A program made the translations under genes and the position numbers. 64,000 bases of DNA from Erodium maritimum (lineage: Eukaryota; Streptophyta; Magnoliopsida; Geraniales; Geraniaceae). The notes below the pieces were generated by a model, which was not told the origin of the DNA, ran no database searches, and saw nothing but the letters and a program-made list of their open reading frames with translations. The stretch lies in contig OY997595.1 of assembly GCA_963921825.1 (NCBI GenBank), positions 66,681,879 to 66,745,878 of the forward strand, written 5' to 3'. Positions 1 to 11,800 of this stretch are shown piece after piece (positions within the stretch are counted from its first letter, which is position 1; each line of letters starts with the position of its first letter).

Positions 1-1
1 T

Positions 2-2336
2 CAAGTGGGAGAGCTACTACTCGAGAAGTTGCCCAAACTTAAGTATATCTGCAAACAAGATCAGTGCTCGTCCTTCACCCTTAATGTTTTCAATAAACTT
101 CGGAAACTAAATGTAGTGGAATGTCCCCGTCTCTCTAATTTAGTACCATCTTCAGTATCTTTCAGATTATTACAGGGTTTGACCATCTTGAGATGTGATG
201 GGCTGAGAAATTTAATACAACCTTCAACAGCTAGAAGTTTGGGGCAACTCACGAGGCTGAGCATAAGTGAATGTGAAATGATAGAAGAAATAATAGGTGG
301 CGAGGTGAAAGATGGTGATGAAGAGCCGTCATCCTGTGAGGATGAGATTAGTTTCAACAAATTGTTTTGCTTGGCACTTAAGAAGTTACCAAGGCTCACA
401 AATTTCTGCTCATCTCGTAATTACACCTTCACTTTCCGTAAACTGGCAGTAGTATATGTGGCAGAATGCCCCAATATGAAGACATTTTGTGGAGGGACCA
501 CAACCACACCACAGTTGCATAATGTATCTCATGAGAACGAACGGTGTTGGGAGGGAGGCCTTAATGCTACAGTAGAGCGAATTTTCGCAGAAATGGTATG
601 TCCTCTGCATATGTACTTCACTCCTATTATCTCATTCTCTTACCTGTTTCTTCCCTTCCGTTCTTTTTAATTTTCAATATTCCTAAACGTATTTTGATTG
701 ACGTCAAACAGATCACGCAGTCCCTTTTCATGATCAGAGTTAATAAACTATTTCTGAATTGGGGAAGAATGAGGGAACAATCCCATAATAATTGAGTACT
801 GTAATGTAATGGTCTTGCCAATTTATTTAACTATTGCTCTTGAGTTTCCTTAATTTCAGGAGTCTAAAAGACCATCAATCTCATCCAATAACCATTCTGA
901 AGCACAACCTCAAGGCCTTGAGAACCCAGCGGAGTATCTCAATGAGCCAAGACAGGAAGGTCAGACCGCTACGAATCAAGAAAAGGAAGCTGATATTAGT
1001 GAGAAAGGCAAAGGAAAAGAAGCTGCTGAACCTTCTGAAAAATCCGAGGGGACACCTTGCAGTTCAGATCCTTCTTGTTCCAATTATGCATCCCAAGAAC
1101 AAACAGCTGCTGCATATCATGTTGTGGTGTGTCTTTGTGATACTCTATTGCTGTTTTCTTTTTTCAAATATTTTTGTTTATTTTAAGCATTTGTGTTTAA
1201 GGTTGAAGAATCTTAACACTCTTTGCTTCAAATATTAGTGTTTTTTAAGCATTTGTGTTTATCAAAAATGATCACAAAGTATTCAAGTACAGAAATGTCA
1301 TTGCAAGTTACTTGTTAATTTTAGGAGGTTCAGGCACCTGCAAGCACAGTTTCAACACCCTCATCCAACAACCAATTTGAAGCGGGAGCTCAAATCCATG
1401 ACAAGTCACCCGAGAAATCCACTCTGGAGCCAAGAAAGGATGGTCAGATTTGTAGAAATGATACTGAGGAGCTCGGAGATAAGGCCGAGATTTGCAAGAA
1501 AGCCACCAACCCAGAAAAGGAACCCGAGGCCTCTGAGAACGTCATCAGGCCAAGAGGAGAAAATGAGATTTGTGAGAAAGAGGCAGAGATCACAAAGGAG
1601 GATGACTTTTCTGCCAAGGTAAAGCTTAAATTTCTCAAAACATTAATTTGAACATATGTGCTAATTGACTTTTCTTTAATTGCAAGTATCTAGTGTAAAA
1701 TATATGTGAAATGCGATACTTCTACATACCTCATTGGGTACTCATACTCTCGGTTCTGACATTTATATATTTTCTTCATTTCAGGAGGCTCGAAGACTCA
1801 CTATCAAGCTTCCACCCCCCTCATCGAGTAACGAGCTCAATCAGCCAACAAAGGAAGGTCAGATCATTAGTCATGTTATTGATGAGCTTGGAAACAAAAC
1901 TGAGGTCTATGAAAAAACCACCAATCTTATATCCGAGTATTGTGAGGATGCCAATGAGCCAAAACAAGTAACCAACACTTGTGTAGAAACAACCAATGCT
2001 TCTGAAATAACTCGTTGTCTTGTAATGCAAGCAAAGACCAGTGTAGAGGCATCAAATTCTGGGCAAAAGGACTTTCAGGATTTCACTCCATTGTTCAGTG
2101 AATCTTTTCGAGCTCTTCGAGCTCAACCAATGAGCAGCATCAGTGCAGAGCAGGTCCAATTTGTGAAGGAGGCACACGATTGGCTTGGTGCTTATGTGGA
2201 GAAGGCGACAGAGTGTTTAGATCGAAAGAAGGCTCTTTCTGAATTGAAGCGAGAGATCGCTGAAAAGATGGCGAAAATGCAAGCTCTGGAAGATGAAATC
2301 GAGGCCGCTGCATCTAGCATACCCAGTTTTAGATGA
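2..2336 (+). CDS. LRR region and C-terminal extension of a CC-NBS-LRR-type disease resistance protein (5' part outside window)
   Basis: Exons read as 2..595, 860..1126, 1325..1618 and 1785..2336 (stop TGA), all joined in phase 0 at GT..AG borders (ATG|gtatgt, cag|GAG, tag|GAG, AAG|gtaaag, cag|GAG). The first exon has the irregular LRR pattern of RPS2/At4g27190-like proteins, with repeated L..L.I..C..L..L motifs such as LRKLNVVECPRLSNLV and LTRLSISECEMIEEII. The next three exons add about 270 residues rich in Glu, Lys, Ser and Pro, without LRRs. The end (about the last 60 residues, from EQVQFVKEAHDWLGAYVEKA on) is heptad-like and probably forms a coiled coil. The N-terminal coiled coil and NB-ARC domains would lie upstream of base 1. 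In this family the LRR takes part in recognition and autoinhibition inside the cell. Assignment to the class is firm; the function of the tail is unknown. The tail exons contain no usable ATG, so simple ORF finding misses them. Confidence 0.8.
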
Positions 2337-3579
2337 TTATGTGTGTTTTATATTTACCTATTCACTTGTAACTTGTGGACCTTTGGAGACACTTGTGTTG
2401 TTGCACGATTTATTTGATGTGTTGTGGGCTAGTTATGTATGATTGGAGCTTTAAGAGATGGGGGCCAAGTCTAGCCTTGTTATATATATGTAATCTCTAC
2501 ACCAATAACAGACACACAATTATTCAGCAATCTATTATCTTAACAAATGGGAATAAGTGAAGACGAAGTTGGCGAAGCGGTGTTTGGGCTGAATGAAGAA
2601 CGAAGGCAAGAAGACGTTGCTTCTTCATTCCCGTGCAGGAGGTTGTTGGAACAAATTATGTCATGCAATGAAAGGTCGACTGTAGTTAGGATGTGTGAAT
2701 TAGGTAAAAGTAAGGGTTAGAAAATAACGTTGACTCTCATCTTTTACGTTAGTTTCTACAAATTTTTGAAAAGTTATTTTTAGAAGTGAAACGAAAAGTA
2801 AGCGCAGTTAGGACGTGTAAATGAGGTAAAATACAGGGTTAGGGAACGAGATTGTCCTAATGTTTTATCTGATGAACTAAGAACAAGACATTATACAAAG
2901 GGGTTATTCCATGTCCTAACCCTCAGCTTTCGTTTATTCATAAATCATAACTCAAACAAACGTTTATTCTCATGTGGTAACGTTGATCCAACCTATTGCA
3001 TTTCCGTCCACAAAGTTAACGGTCGTTTAGTGGGTAACAGGAAAAGTTGATACGTCAGAGTTATGATTTGAGAATAAAACGAAAGGTGTACGTTATGATA
3101 TCAAGTTTTCACATGTCATTTTAGGAAAGTTTTAAAACACTTGCCAAGCGTCTGACTGGTATTTCACGGAGTTAGTCACACTTAACAAATTTTGATACAA
3201 TTTGAGATTTTTAATTGATAAAACCTGTTATTATATAATAACTGTTATACGTCTGGGTTATGATTCGGTAATTAACCGTAGTAAAATGAAGTGACCAACA
3301 AAATGTTCCTTATTCAAAATATTAGTACAAATAGATTAGTGTCTAAAATGTTATACCAAAAATGTAAGGGGATAAAAGTACTTCACTTTTTTCGGTTAAC
3401 CTCCCGAATGTTGGGATAAAAGGACTCCACTTTTTTCGGTTAACTTCTAAGTGTTGTCGGTTTAAAATTCTTCAAAGACCAGTGAAGCTCCTTTGCCATG
3501 ACGCTCACAATTCACCTTCTCTGTAATCTTCATTATCTCTCTCAAACGTCCAAAGCACTCCAAGGGGTCTCATTCTACA
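2337..3579. other. Intergenic region: 3' end of resistance gene and upstream region of PMI
   Basis: No coding region is seen. The first 200 bases are the likely 3' UTR. From about 2690 to 2900 two direct copies of a degenerate motif occur (AGTTAGGATGTGTGAATTAG and AGTTAGGACGTGTAAATGAG), which recur near 36.4 and 37.07 kb. The stretch 2930-3090 contains related sequences in opposite orientation (CATAACTCAAACAAACG against GAGTTATGATTTGAG). The last 100 bases before the PMI start are pyrimidine-rich and probably include its 5' UTR. I see no convincing TATA box. Confidence 0.5.
3369..3456. repeat. Tandem repeat, about 44-bp unit, two copies
   Basis: Two adjacent units share the core CTTTTTTCGGTTAAC preceded by GGGATAAAAG; the second starts at about 3413. 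They lie about 120-210 bases upstream of the PMI start codon. No known element was recognised. Confidence 0.7.
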
Positions 3580-5818
3580 ATGTCTGGTAAGGAGAGTGAG
3601 CGCCGCCTCCTCCGCCTCCGCGTCTCCGCGCAGAACTACGATTGGGGCCAAAAAGGGAGGGACTCGATGGTGGCGAAGCTCTACGCTAAGAATTCTGGCA
3701 TGACGGTCGAGCCTGAGAAGCCTTACGCCGAATTGTGGATGGGAACGCACGCGTCAAGCCCGTCTTTCGTGGTTTCGGGCAGCGAACTAGACGGCGCCGC
3801 CGCATCTGAGGGCGTCACTCTCAAGGCTTGGATTTCGAAGAATCCTGACGTTCTCGGCGAGAAGGTGTTGGCACGGTGGGACCGTGAACTCCCTTTCCTC
3901 TTCAAGGTATAGTTTATTTGCATTGGATCCGCGTATACGGGGTTTCAGTGTTCTAAAAATCGGTCCAGATGGAGTTTAGATGTTGGTTTTTTGGGTAAAT
4001 TACAAATACTTATCTCAAAATTGTAGCGTTTAACCTTTCTTGTATAATCTGAACCGATATTGATTATCTTAGGTTCTTTCAGTAGAGAAAGCGTTGTCGA
4101 TACAGGCTCATCCGGAAGTAGACTTGGGAAAGATTTTGCACAAGTCATCGCCAGACATTTACAAGGATGCTAATCATAAGCCTGAGATCGCTTTGGCAAT
4201 AACTCGGTTTGAAGCTCTATGTGGTTTCATTAGTCTCGAGGTATTATTTTGTTAAACTTCTCTTTTTTTTTGAGCTGTAAACGTAACTAATTTTATTTAA
4301 ATGCCGACAATAAGGACTTGTTGGAATGGTTCGAGAAGGTACACTCTCTGTCATTCCTGTACAGGATAAGAACAAGTCGCATTGACAAGTCAATGAGCTA
4401 TTTTGTTCGTTGCCCGCTTGACGAACCCGAGTTGCACGACCTCGAGTTTTGATAAAAGGGTAAAACAGTCGCTGACGACAAATTCTTGTGGAGATGAAAA
4501 TATCCACCTTATGTTGATCATATCCACTATGACCTTACAATCGTTCTTGACTTAAGTTCTCTGACGTGGTCTCTGCTTAAGCCACTACAATGTATCTTAT
4601 ATGGCGTAAGACTCAATCGGGGTTGGCGGTAAGGGCTCGAGGACGGACGTGGATCTCGCCCAGTTAGGCGTCCTTCGTCATCGCTAAACACCCACCCCGT
4701 CCCCACTTGATCTAAGGTTACGAGTAAGGCATCATCCGTATTGATGTCCAAGACTCCCTAAGTAGTGAAGTTCGAGCGAGTAACCCATAATACCCCCCCC
4801 CCCCCCCGAGACAGCGTGTTAAGTGTGAGAATCTCTCGAAGTCAGTTTTCTACATTTTCCTCCCCTAATGGGAGAATCAAACCACTGAGCCACTAACACT
4901 CGGATGCGCTAGGTAACGACCAATTGTGCGGAGGTAACCTCAAAAATCCGGAGATAGTTCTTGATTCAGCCCATTTCCAGATGGGTTGCCTTGCGAGACG
5001 GTGAAGGCACCATCGACGCTATCTTGACCCCGGGAATAAGACCTTGTCCTTCCGACTTTTGTAGTAGTCAGGCTAGCCCTTCCATACAGAATAGAAATAG
5101 AAGGGATAAAGGGTCCCTTTGCAAATACCTCGCTCTGGTCAGACAAAGCCTATCTTACATCCTTTGGCCACTATATCGTATGTCACTGAGTGAGTACGCA
5201 TTCACATTAGGGAGATCCATTTTTCACTGAACCCGAAGACCTGCATCACACCCCATAAGAAATCTCACTTTACCCGATCACAAGCCTTATTCATATCAAG
5301 TTTCAGGGCTACCCAACCCTCCCGACCCTTCTTTTTTTACTTCATGTGATGCATTGTTTCGAAGGAAAGAACAATATATCCTAGATAGAACGACCATGGA
5401 TGAAAGCGCATAGCGATAGGGAGATAATCATGTCAAGTAAAGGATTAAGACGATTGGCCGTTGCCTTTGTCACTATTTTGAAGCGCACGTTACAAAGCCG
5501 ATAGGACAAAGATCCTTAAGGCTAGAGGGAGACGCAACCTTCAAGATGAGTACCAACTTAGTGGCGTTGATAGAGGGATGAGCCTCCCCTCCGGCGAAAA
5601 TCTGTCACACACATTCAGTGACCTCTTCTCCTACCATTGTCTAGTATTTTTGCTAAAAAAACGGATTGAGGTTATCTGGACCAGAATATTTATTGGGGCC
5701 CATCATAATCGTTGCTTCCCGGACCTCCTCTGAAATGATCGGGGCCATCAGGGTCGTATTCTGATTGACTGTAATCGGGGACTTGCCTTCAGGTAGCCAA
5801 CTAGACCCACTACCCCCG

Positions 5819-5853
<35 letters not shown>

Positions 5854-8800
5854 CTTCCTAGAAAGGGGTTGGTAAAAAGAAGAGATGTGATCTCCGAGAC
5901 CCGTCTCCTAGGTGAGGACCATTCTATCCACGTCCTTGAGTTCCTGCACGCAGTTATTCCGACGTCTCTGGAAGGCCAATACATGGAAGAATTTATGTTC
6001 CGATCCCCGTTAGTCAACCAGTGCTACTTGGCTCATTGTTGCCAAACTTCAGGCTTTTTATCAAGTGCTACAATGCATGTAAGTAATATACCACAAATGG
6101 TTAAGTTTGTACATTTTTTCTTGAACAACCATGGTTCAAATCCTCTTATATACAATTTATTTTTGGGTTTAAACTAATAGTAATGAGGATATTTTTGCAC
6201 TAAAATATTTCAAAATCATAAATTTCCAAATATTAAATTATAGAAGCATACTAAAAAAATATGCTATATTATGAAGCATATATTTCCAAATTTCCCTAAA
6301 ATAATACGTTATTTATACAAAAAGGATTTTTATAAGAAAAATATTATAATATAATATTGAGGTTTACATAACATTTTTAATAAAAAAAAAAGGCGACCAT
6401 TTTATTAAATATTTTAATAATTTTTTTGGACCTCCGTCCACATCACACTTTTTTTTATCAGCAAAGCAAATTTAAATTAAAACCCCATTTGAGGGAAAAG
6501 AGGAGTACAAACACCAAAAACAACAACAAAGAAGGACTGAACACATCTCAACCTCAACCAAAACTACCGACCCCACACAGAACAATCGATCCTACGCGGA
6601 TCCAACCAACAACCGCTCTTACACGGATCAAACCACAACCAAAGAGGGCAAGAAACAATAAAAAAACAAGAGAGGTCAAAACCCTGATTTTACCACCATG
6701 AAGCGCACGATACAAAGACGGTCTTCAACCAAGATTTTCCAACCTTTAAGCGCATACAATAGAAAAAGCCCAAACCTCAGCCTGCTCGAAAAGTCATCAT
6801 TTAGACATTTATGAACCACTATATAAGGGCACAATCAAGTGCGAACTTTTCTTACGGTACGAACCTACAAACCCCGAATGTAGTTTGAAAATATCACGGA
6901 TATGGTTTGAGAAAAGCAACATTCCAATTTGAGGGAAAAATAGTTTGAGAATAAAGCATTTTAGTTTGAGAAAATATATAGTTTGCAAAAATAATGTTCC
7001 CATTTGAGAAAATTTTCCTTTGAGAATATTCATCGCAAAACAGACATTTTATTTTCTCATACCGTATTCATTATATTCGTGAGTTCGCAGGTTCACACCT
7101 TAAAACTAGATTCACACCTGATTCACTCCCTATATATATACATGTTTAGTACCAAATACAAATCGCACCTTATTGTGAAATCTACGAACTCGTAATAGTT
7201 GTAGGATGCGTGTGCGTTGATGTCATCGAAGCGCACAAGATGCTAAACGTGTCCTTTTTTGGGCATGTTGACCGCTATTGTAGCGTTGTCGACCGCGTGC
7301 ACTCATGCACAAAATGCGCTGGTACTTTACATAGCAAAATGTTGGTACCTAACATAACAAAGTGTTGGTATTTCATACACAAGTGCTGGGACATACATGT
7401 AAAGTGTTGATACCTTACATACAAAAAAGCACTAGTACCTTACATATAATAGTACTGGTACCTTATGTACACAAGTGTTGGTACCTTTCATACATGAGTG
7501 CTGGTATCTTCGCGCGTTGCAGGTGTGGTTAACGCTCACTACAATGCAATCAAATGGTGGGAAAGCTCGCGTTATTTAAAAAATTGTCATCACACGAAAA
7601 AAGACATGTGTCTGCAGCTGGTGCGCTTCAATGACATTAACACGTGTGCTATCTACCGTTCTTGTGAGTTCGTAGTTTACACAATAAGATTGGTTTGTAT
7701 TGGATACCATCCATATATTAAATTTGATATTTATTTCAGCTTGTCAATATTGATGTCTCGTATATTCGAGGAATTGATGTTAAGAATGGGAATGCCTCTT
7801 CGACATATTTTGCTACAAAGATGTTTCAGTATCTTATGCTACAAAACTTCCAATAATAATTTAGTCTGTGTTGTTTCCAGGAATTCAATGATGTGATTCT
7901 CAATGTTCCAGAAATTTTAGAATTGGTGGGGGAATCAGATGTTCACCAGTTCCTGCAGGTTGAAAAAAAGCCTCTGAAGGCACTCTTCACCAAACTGATA
8001 TTAGCAGATAACTTGTCAGTAGCTGAAACCATATCTAAATTGAAAAGTCGTCTCTGCATGAAACGCCAGGTCAGCTCTAAAACCTTTCACTCAATCTATA
8101 TCTTGATTTGGCTGGATTGAGAGCATATCCAGTGGTAGGAGGTAGTAGTAGGAAGACGTTTTTATTTTCTCTCTCTTTAAATCATTAACGACTATCACTA
8201 GCTCTGTAATGATAATGATAACTATCGACTAGTGGTAGAAGCTAGTTGTTTGGATGTTTTTGTAACTTTTAATAATTTTAAAACAAGCTTAAAATAAACT
8301 ATTAATTTTATTTATACCAAATAAAAACTACATATGATAATTAAACAAACGACAACACACCTTATGATCATTAAACTATTTTTTAATCGCGTCAATGTAT
8401 ATACGCCACTTCAGTTGATCTTTGAGGAACTCCCACCAAGAACTTTTTATCCATTTCCTGTGTTCGGTCTCGTAATCGGACACGGTCGCAGCATAGATGT
8501 CTTCCTCGGTTGCTCCTTCTGCAGGTTGTTGGAGACGGTTCCGATAGATCTTATCAAAGTTCTTGCACTTTTGGCTGTTCTTGCCCAATGATCCTTGACT
8601 TGTTTCAGACACCGTTTAAGAAACTTTTTGTCCCCTAAAGCTACAAAATTGAGGTAGATTTGCTCCCAATACTTCCCGCCGACCTCGTCATGTTCAAGTC
8701 GCATTATCATCAACTGCATTTCTTCCTCGACCAACCGTAAGGGACTAATCGCTGAAGAACTCATTTTTTTGGAGAAAAAAAAAATAATTAGAGACGTTGG

Positions 8801-11800
8801 AAGAGGAGAGAATTGGAGAGAAGTGTGATTATTAATGAAGGATGGAGGTGGTATTTATAGGGAGGGGAGGCATTGGTTGCGTCATGGTAGGGGCGACTCA
8901 GCAACCATTATTTCCCGAATAGTGTGCGTACACGCAAACCGAAAAACCAATAAAAAACCAAAAATTCATTCATTCATTAATAAAAGAACGTTGCAAACGC
9001 GTACGTGGTGGAGAAAAAAAATTAACAACAACATCTATTTTTATTAATGCGATGCCAAATCATATTGCCACAATTGTTTCGCAATATTCTATAAAAACAT
9101 GGTACGAGCATCCTGTTTCGCATGGGTCATCGTCATGGTGTCTTGGCTACTGATTGCTGCGTGCGAATGAAGAAGCCTTTGAAGGATGACCTGTCTTTGG
9201 TCTCAGCCATCATGCACAGCTCAACATTATGACCTTGAAGATACTTATTTGCTTCGGATCCATCATCCTTGTTCGCCTCAACATGTTGTTTCCCTTTACC
9301 TTTAGCTTTAGCCTTCGCTTTTTTTGGATGGTCGGATGTTCATCTCGTACAAGTGAGGTCAACTCATGTTCGGTTCTGTCGGTCGATGTGTAGTTGCAAT
9401 TGTCGTCTAATCTTGTACGCTTGCTTGCTTCACTTTCTTACGTCGGGTTCCGGATCGTCGAAGTCTACTTGACATTGTGGGAACATCTTCAAATCCCACT
9501 TCGGGTTCCCCTTCATTGGGTTCTAAACTTGCTTTCAAGCGAATTCGTGCTTTTTCTCCCTTTTGTACTCAATTTATGCTCCTTCCATGACTTGAGCACC
9601 GTTCCTCCCACTTTGGTACATGTTTGCAACTAGTCACCCTAAAATTTAATGCTTTTTTGTTGAGTTGACGGCAGTGGTCCTTGCAATTCTTCCATGTGCG
9701 CGTTGGGTCATTTGGGTTCCTCAACTGTCTGACCTCGTCCCCGACTTTAGTCTAGTATTTGTCAGACTTTTGGGGCTTTCCTCTGATTCTATCCATAGAA
9801 TGGTCGAGCCAAGCCTTTGTCAACTGCTCCTCCTCCTCAACGCTCCACTCGGCCTCGGAGGTGTAGTTGATGTTGATCTCTTCGTCCGACTCCTCGATGG
9901 CTTGGCGGGACGCATTGGGAAGGTTGCTCGTAGGTGAATTGCAATGACGCTCGTTGGGTATTTTTCTCCGAGTTGAATTGCGACGGTGGCTCAGATTGGG
10001 TAGGTTCGAGGAGCGAGCTTAGGGGTCGGATTTGAGAGGTTAGCTCTTCTTTAGTGGTTGACTCGTTCAACTCTATATTTAGAAGGATGAATTCTTAGTC
10101 TTTGGGGTCGGCCATTAAAGAGAATAAAAATGTTTGTGTAGGAAAAAAAAATGAGGCGTAAACAAGAAGAGGTGTAGAAGAGAAGAGGTATAAAATTTGT
10201 TTAGTGTTGACTGTGTATATATAGGAAATTGAGGGATTTTGAAAAAGGCTAGCATCGACATGTGGCGCATCGCCATCGTGCCAACAACTAGTTGTTAGGC
10301 CTACGTTCCCGAGTCCCATTGTTGCAGGTGCAACGCCCTACTGCAAGTTCTCTTAGAGTGGTTGTAACGGTCAGTGTTTACTCGACGATTTGATAGGGTT
10401 TGATATTAGGGACGACAGATTAAGGTTGAATGAGAGATTGAGATGAGAGGGAGGAGAGGAGGGTGAGACAGAAGAAGCAAGGAAGAAAGTACAATGTTGT
10501 TATGAATCTCCCCTTTCATTTTCATTAGCATAAATAGTAGAGGAAAACTACTAAAAGGGGTCGTGGGTAAACCAAATACAAAATCCCACAACAAAATATA
10601 GAAATATAGGTCTGTATTATGTCCACATACAACGAGTACATATCATCACTCTTTTCTTTGAAAGGGTTGTGAAACAACTATGGTCTACTGTGGCAACCTC
10701 TGGTGTGCCAGTCAAGTATGGGAACAGAGTAGGGTGTGTTTAAAGCACTATTAACATAGCACGAAGCTTTGGATAAGAGGACCATGAATCAACGATACGT
10801 TGTAAAAGATCCGACGAGAGTGTAGAGATTAAAAAAACATACCTCTCCAACGGTTGGTGTGATAGAGAATCAGCCACAATGTTCGTTTAACTTTTGCTGA
10901 ACTAGACTTCGACGTAGCCCATCATTTTTATAACCCAATTCGTTTGTGTTGGGGTTTATGTTCTTTCATCCAACAAGAAACGCAAACTCTGATGATCCGT
11001 CTTGATCACAAAATGGCGTCCCAACAGATAAGCATGCTAGTGCTTAACAACGAGTAAGATTGCCAACATTTCTTTGTCGTAAATGTGAATCATGGACATT
11101 GTTAGACTATAATTAGAATTGATGTACAAATATACTTCTTCACTAGATTCAATGTATAGGGACATTAGTATCGTAGTAGTATTTTAGTTGTTTATGTACT
11201 CTACTACTATATATACTATGTATCATAATGCAAACCTCAATGAGAATCATCAGTCTTTCATGGTATCAGAGCTATTGGTTACAATCCTTAGTTAAGTTTT
11301 CGTGAATCCATAGCTTTGCCCACTCGTTAGCTTATGGTTCTAATGGGTGGGCAAGGCAATTAAGGGTATATGTTTTATTTATTTTTTATCTTTTCGATTT
11401 GATTCGATTTTTACACTTTGTTCGTACCCCGACTTCATTTTCTTATACGCATCAACAATTCTCTTTGGTTTCCCTTTATCTTAGCTTTTATTGATTCAGC
11501 TCATTGCGTTTATGTCCCTTACTTTTTCCTCTATTACACTTGTTTCCCCAATCTCATTACTGACTCTTTTCCTTTTGTCTGTCTTCAATTTTCTATCGGA
11601 CCAATTCCAGACCTTATTTATCACATGTAGTACAAACTTTTCTATACTGGTATAAACATTCAAATCATTTTCCTTTTTGTTTCAACTTCTCTGTCTTTGA
11701 TTAAAGCTCCATATTTTAAGGCTTTTCTTAATCTTATTGCTATTTTCTGTTCCAATCTAAACCTCTGTTTGCTATTTTCTACTCCAATCTGAACTTTTTT

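Larger units (their letters stand above)
4259..6060 (-). mobile_element. Decayed L1-type LINE fragment (reverse-transcriptase region), antisense in PMI intron 2
   Basis: On the minus strand, 5853..5653 encodes the start of a non-LTR reverse transcriptase ([20 protein letters not shown]), matching the usual pattern of this domain. Upstream, at about 6017-5870, a piece with GDRN resembles the W..GDRNT segment between endonuclease and RT. At 5330-5090 fragments such as WVALKLDMN and DRVKWDFL followed by a degenerate P..G...GDPLS region continue the RT. Many stops and frameshifts interrupt it. A T-run at 4262-4270 would be the 3' poly(A) of a minus-strand insertion. I found no target-site duplication. 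The 5' end is uncertain. Confidence 0.75.

Noticed and set aside
5653..5853. Poly-Gly protein on the minus strand
   Set aside because: The Gly run is the C33/G33 homopolymer; the rest is a LINE RT fragment already annotated.
7740..7880. Extra PMI exon after the acceptor-like TTATTTCAG at about 7738
   Set aside because: Exon 2 joins directly and in phase to exon 3 at 7881, giving a continuous PMI protein of normal length; the extra piece has no PMI similarity.
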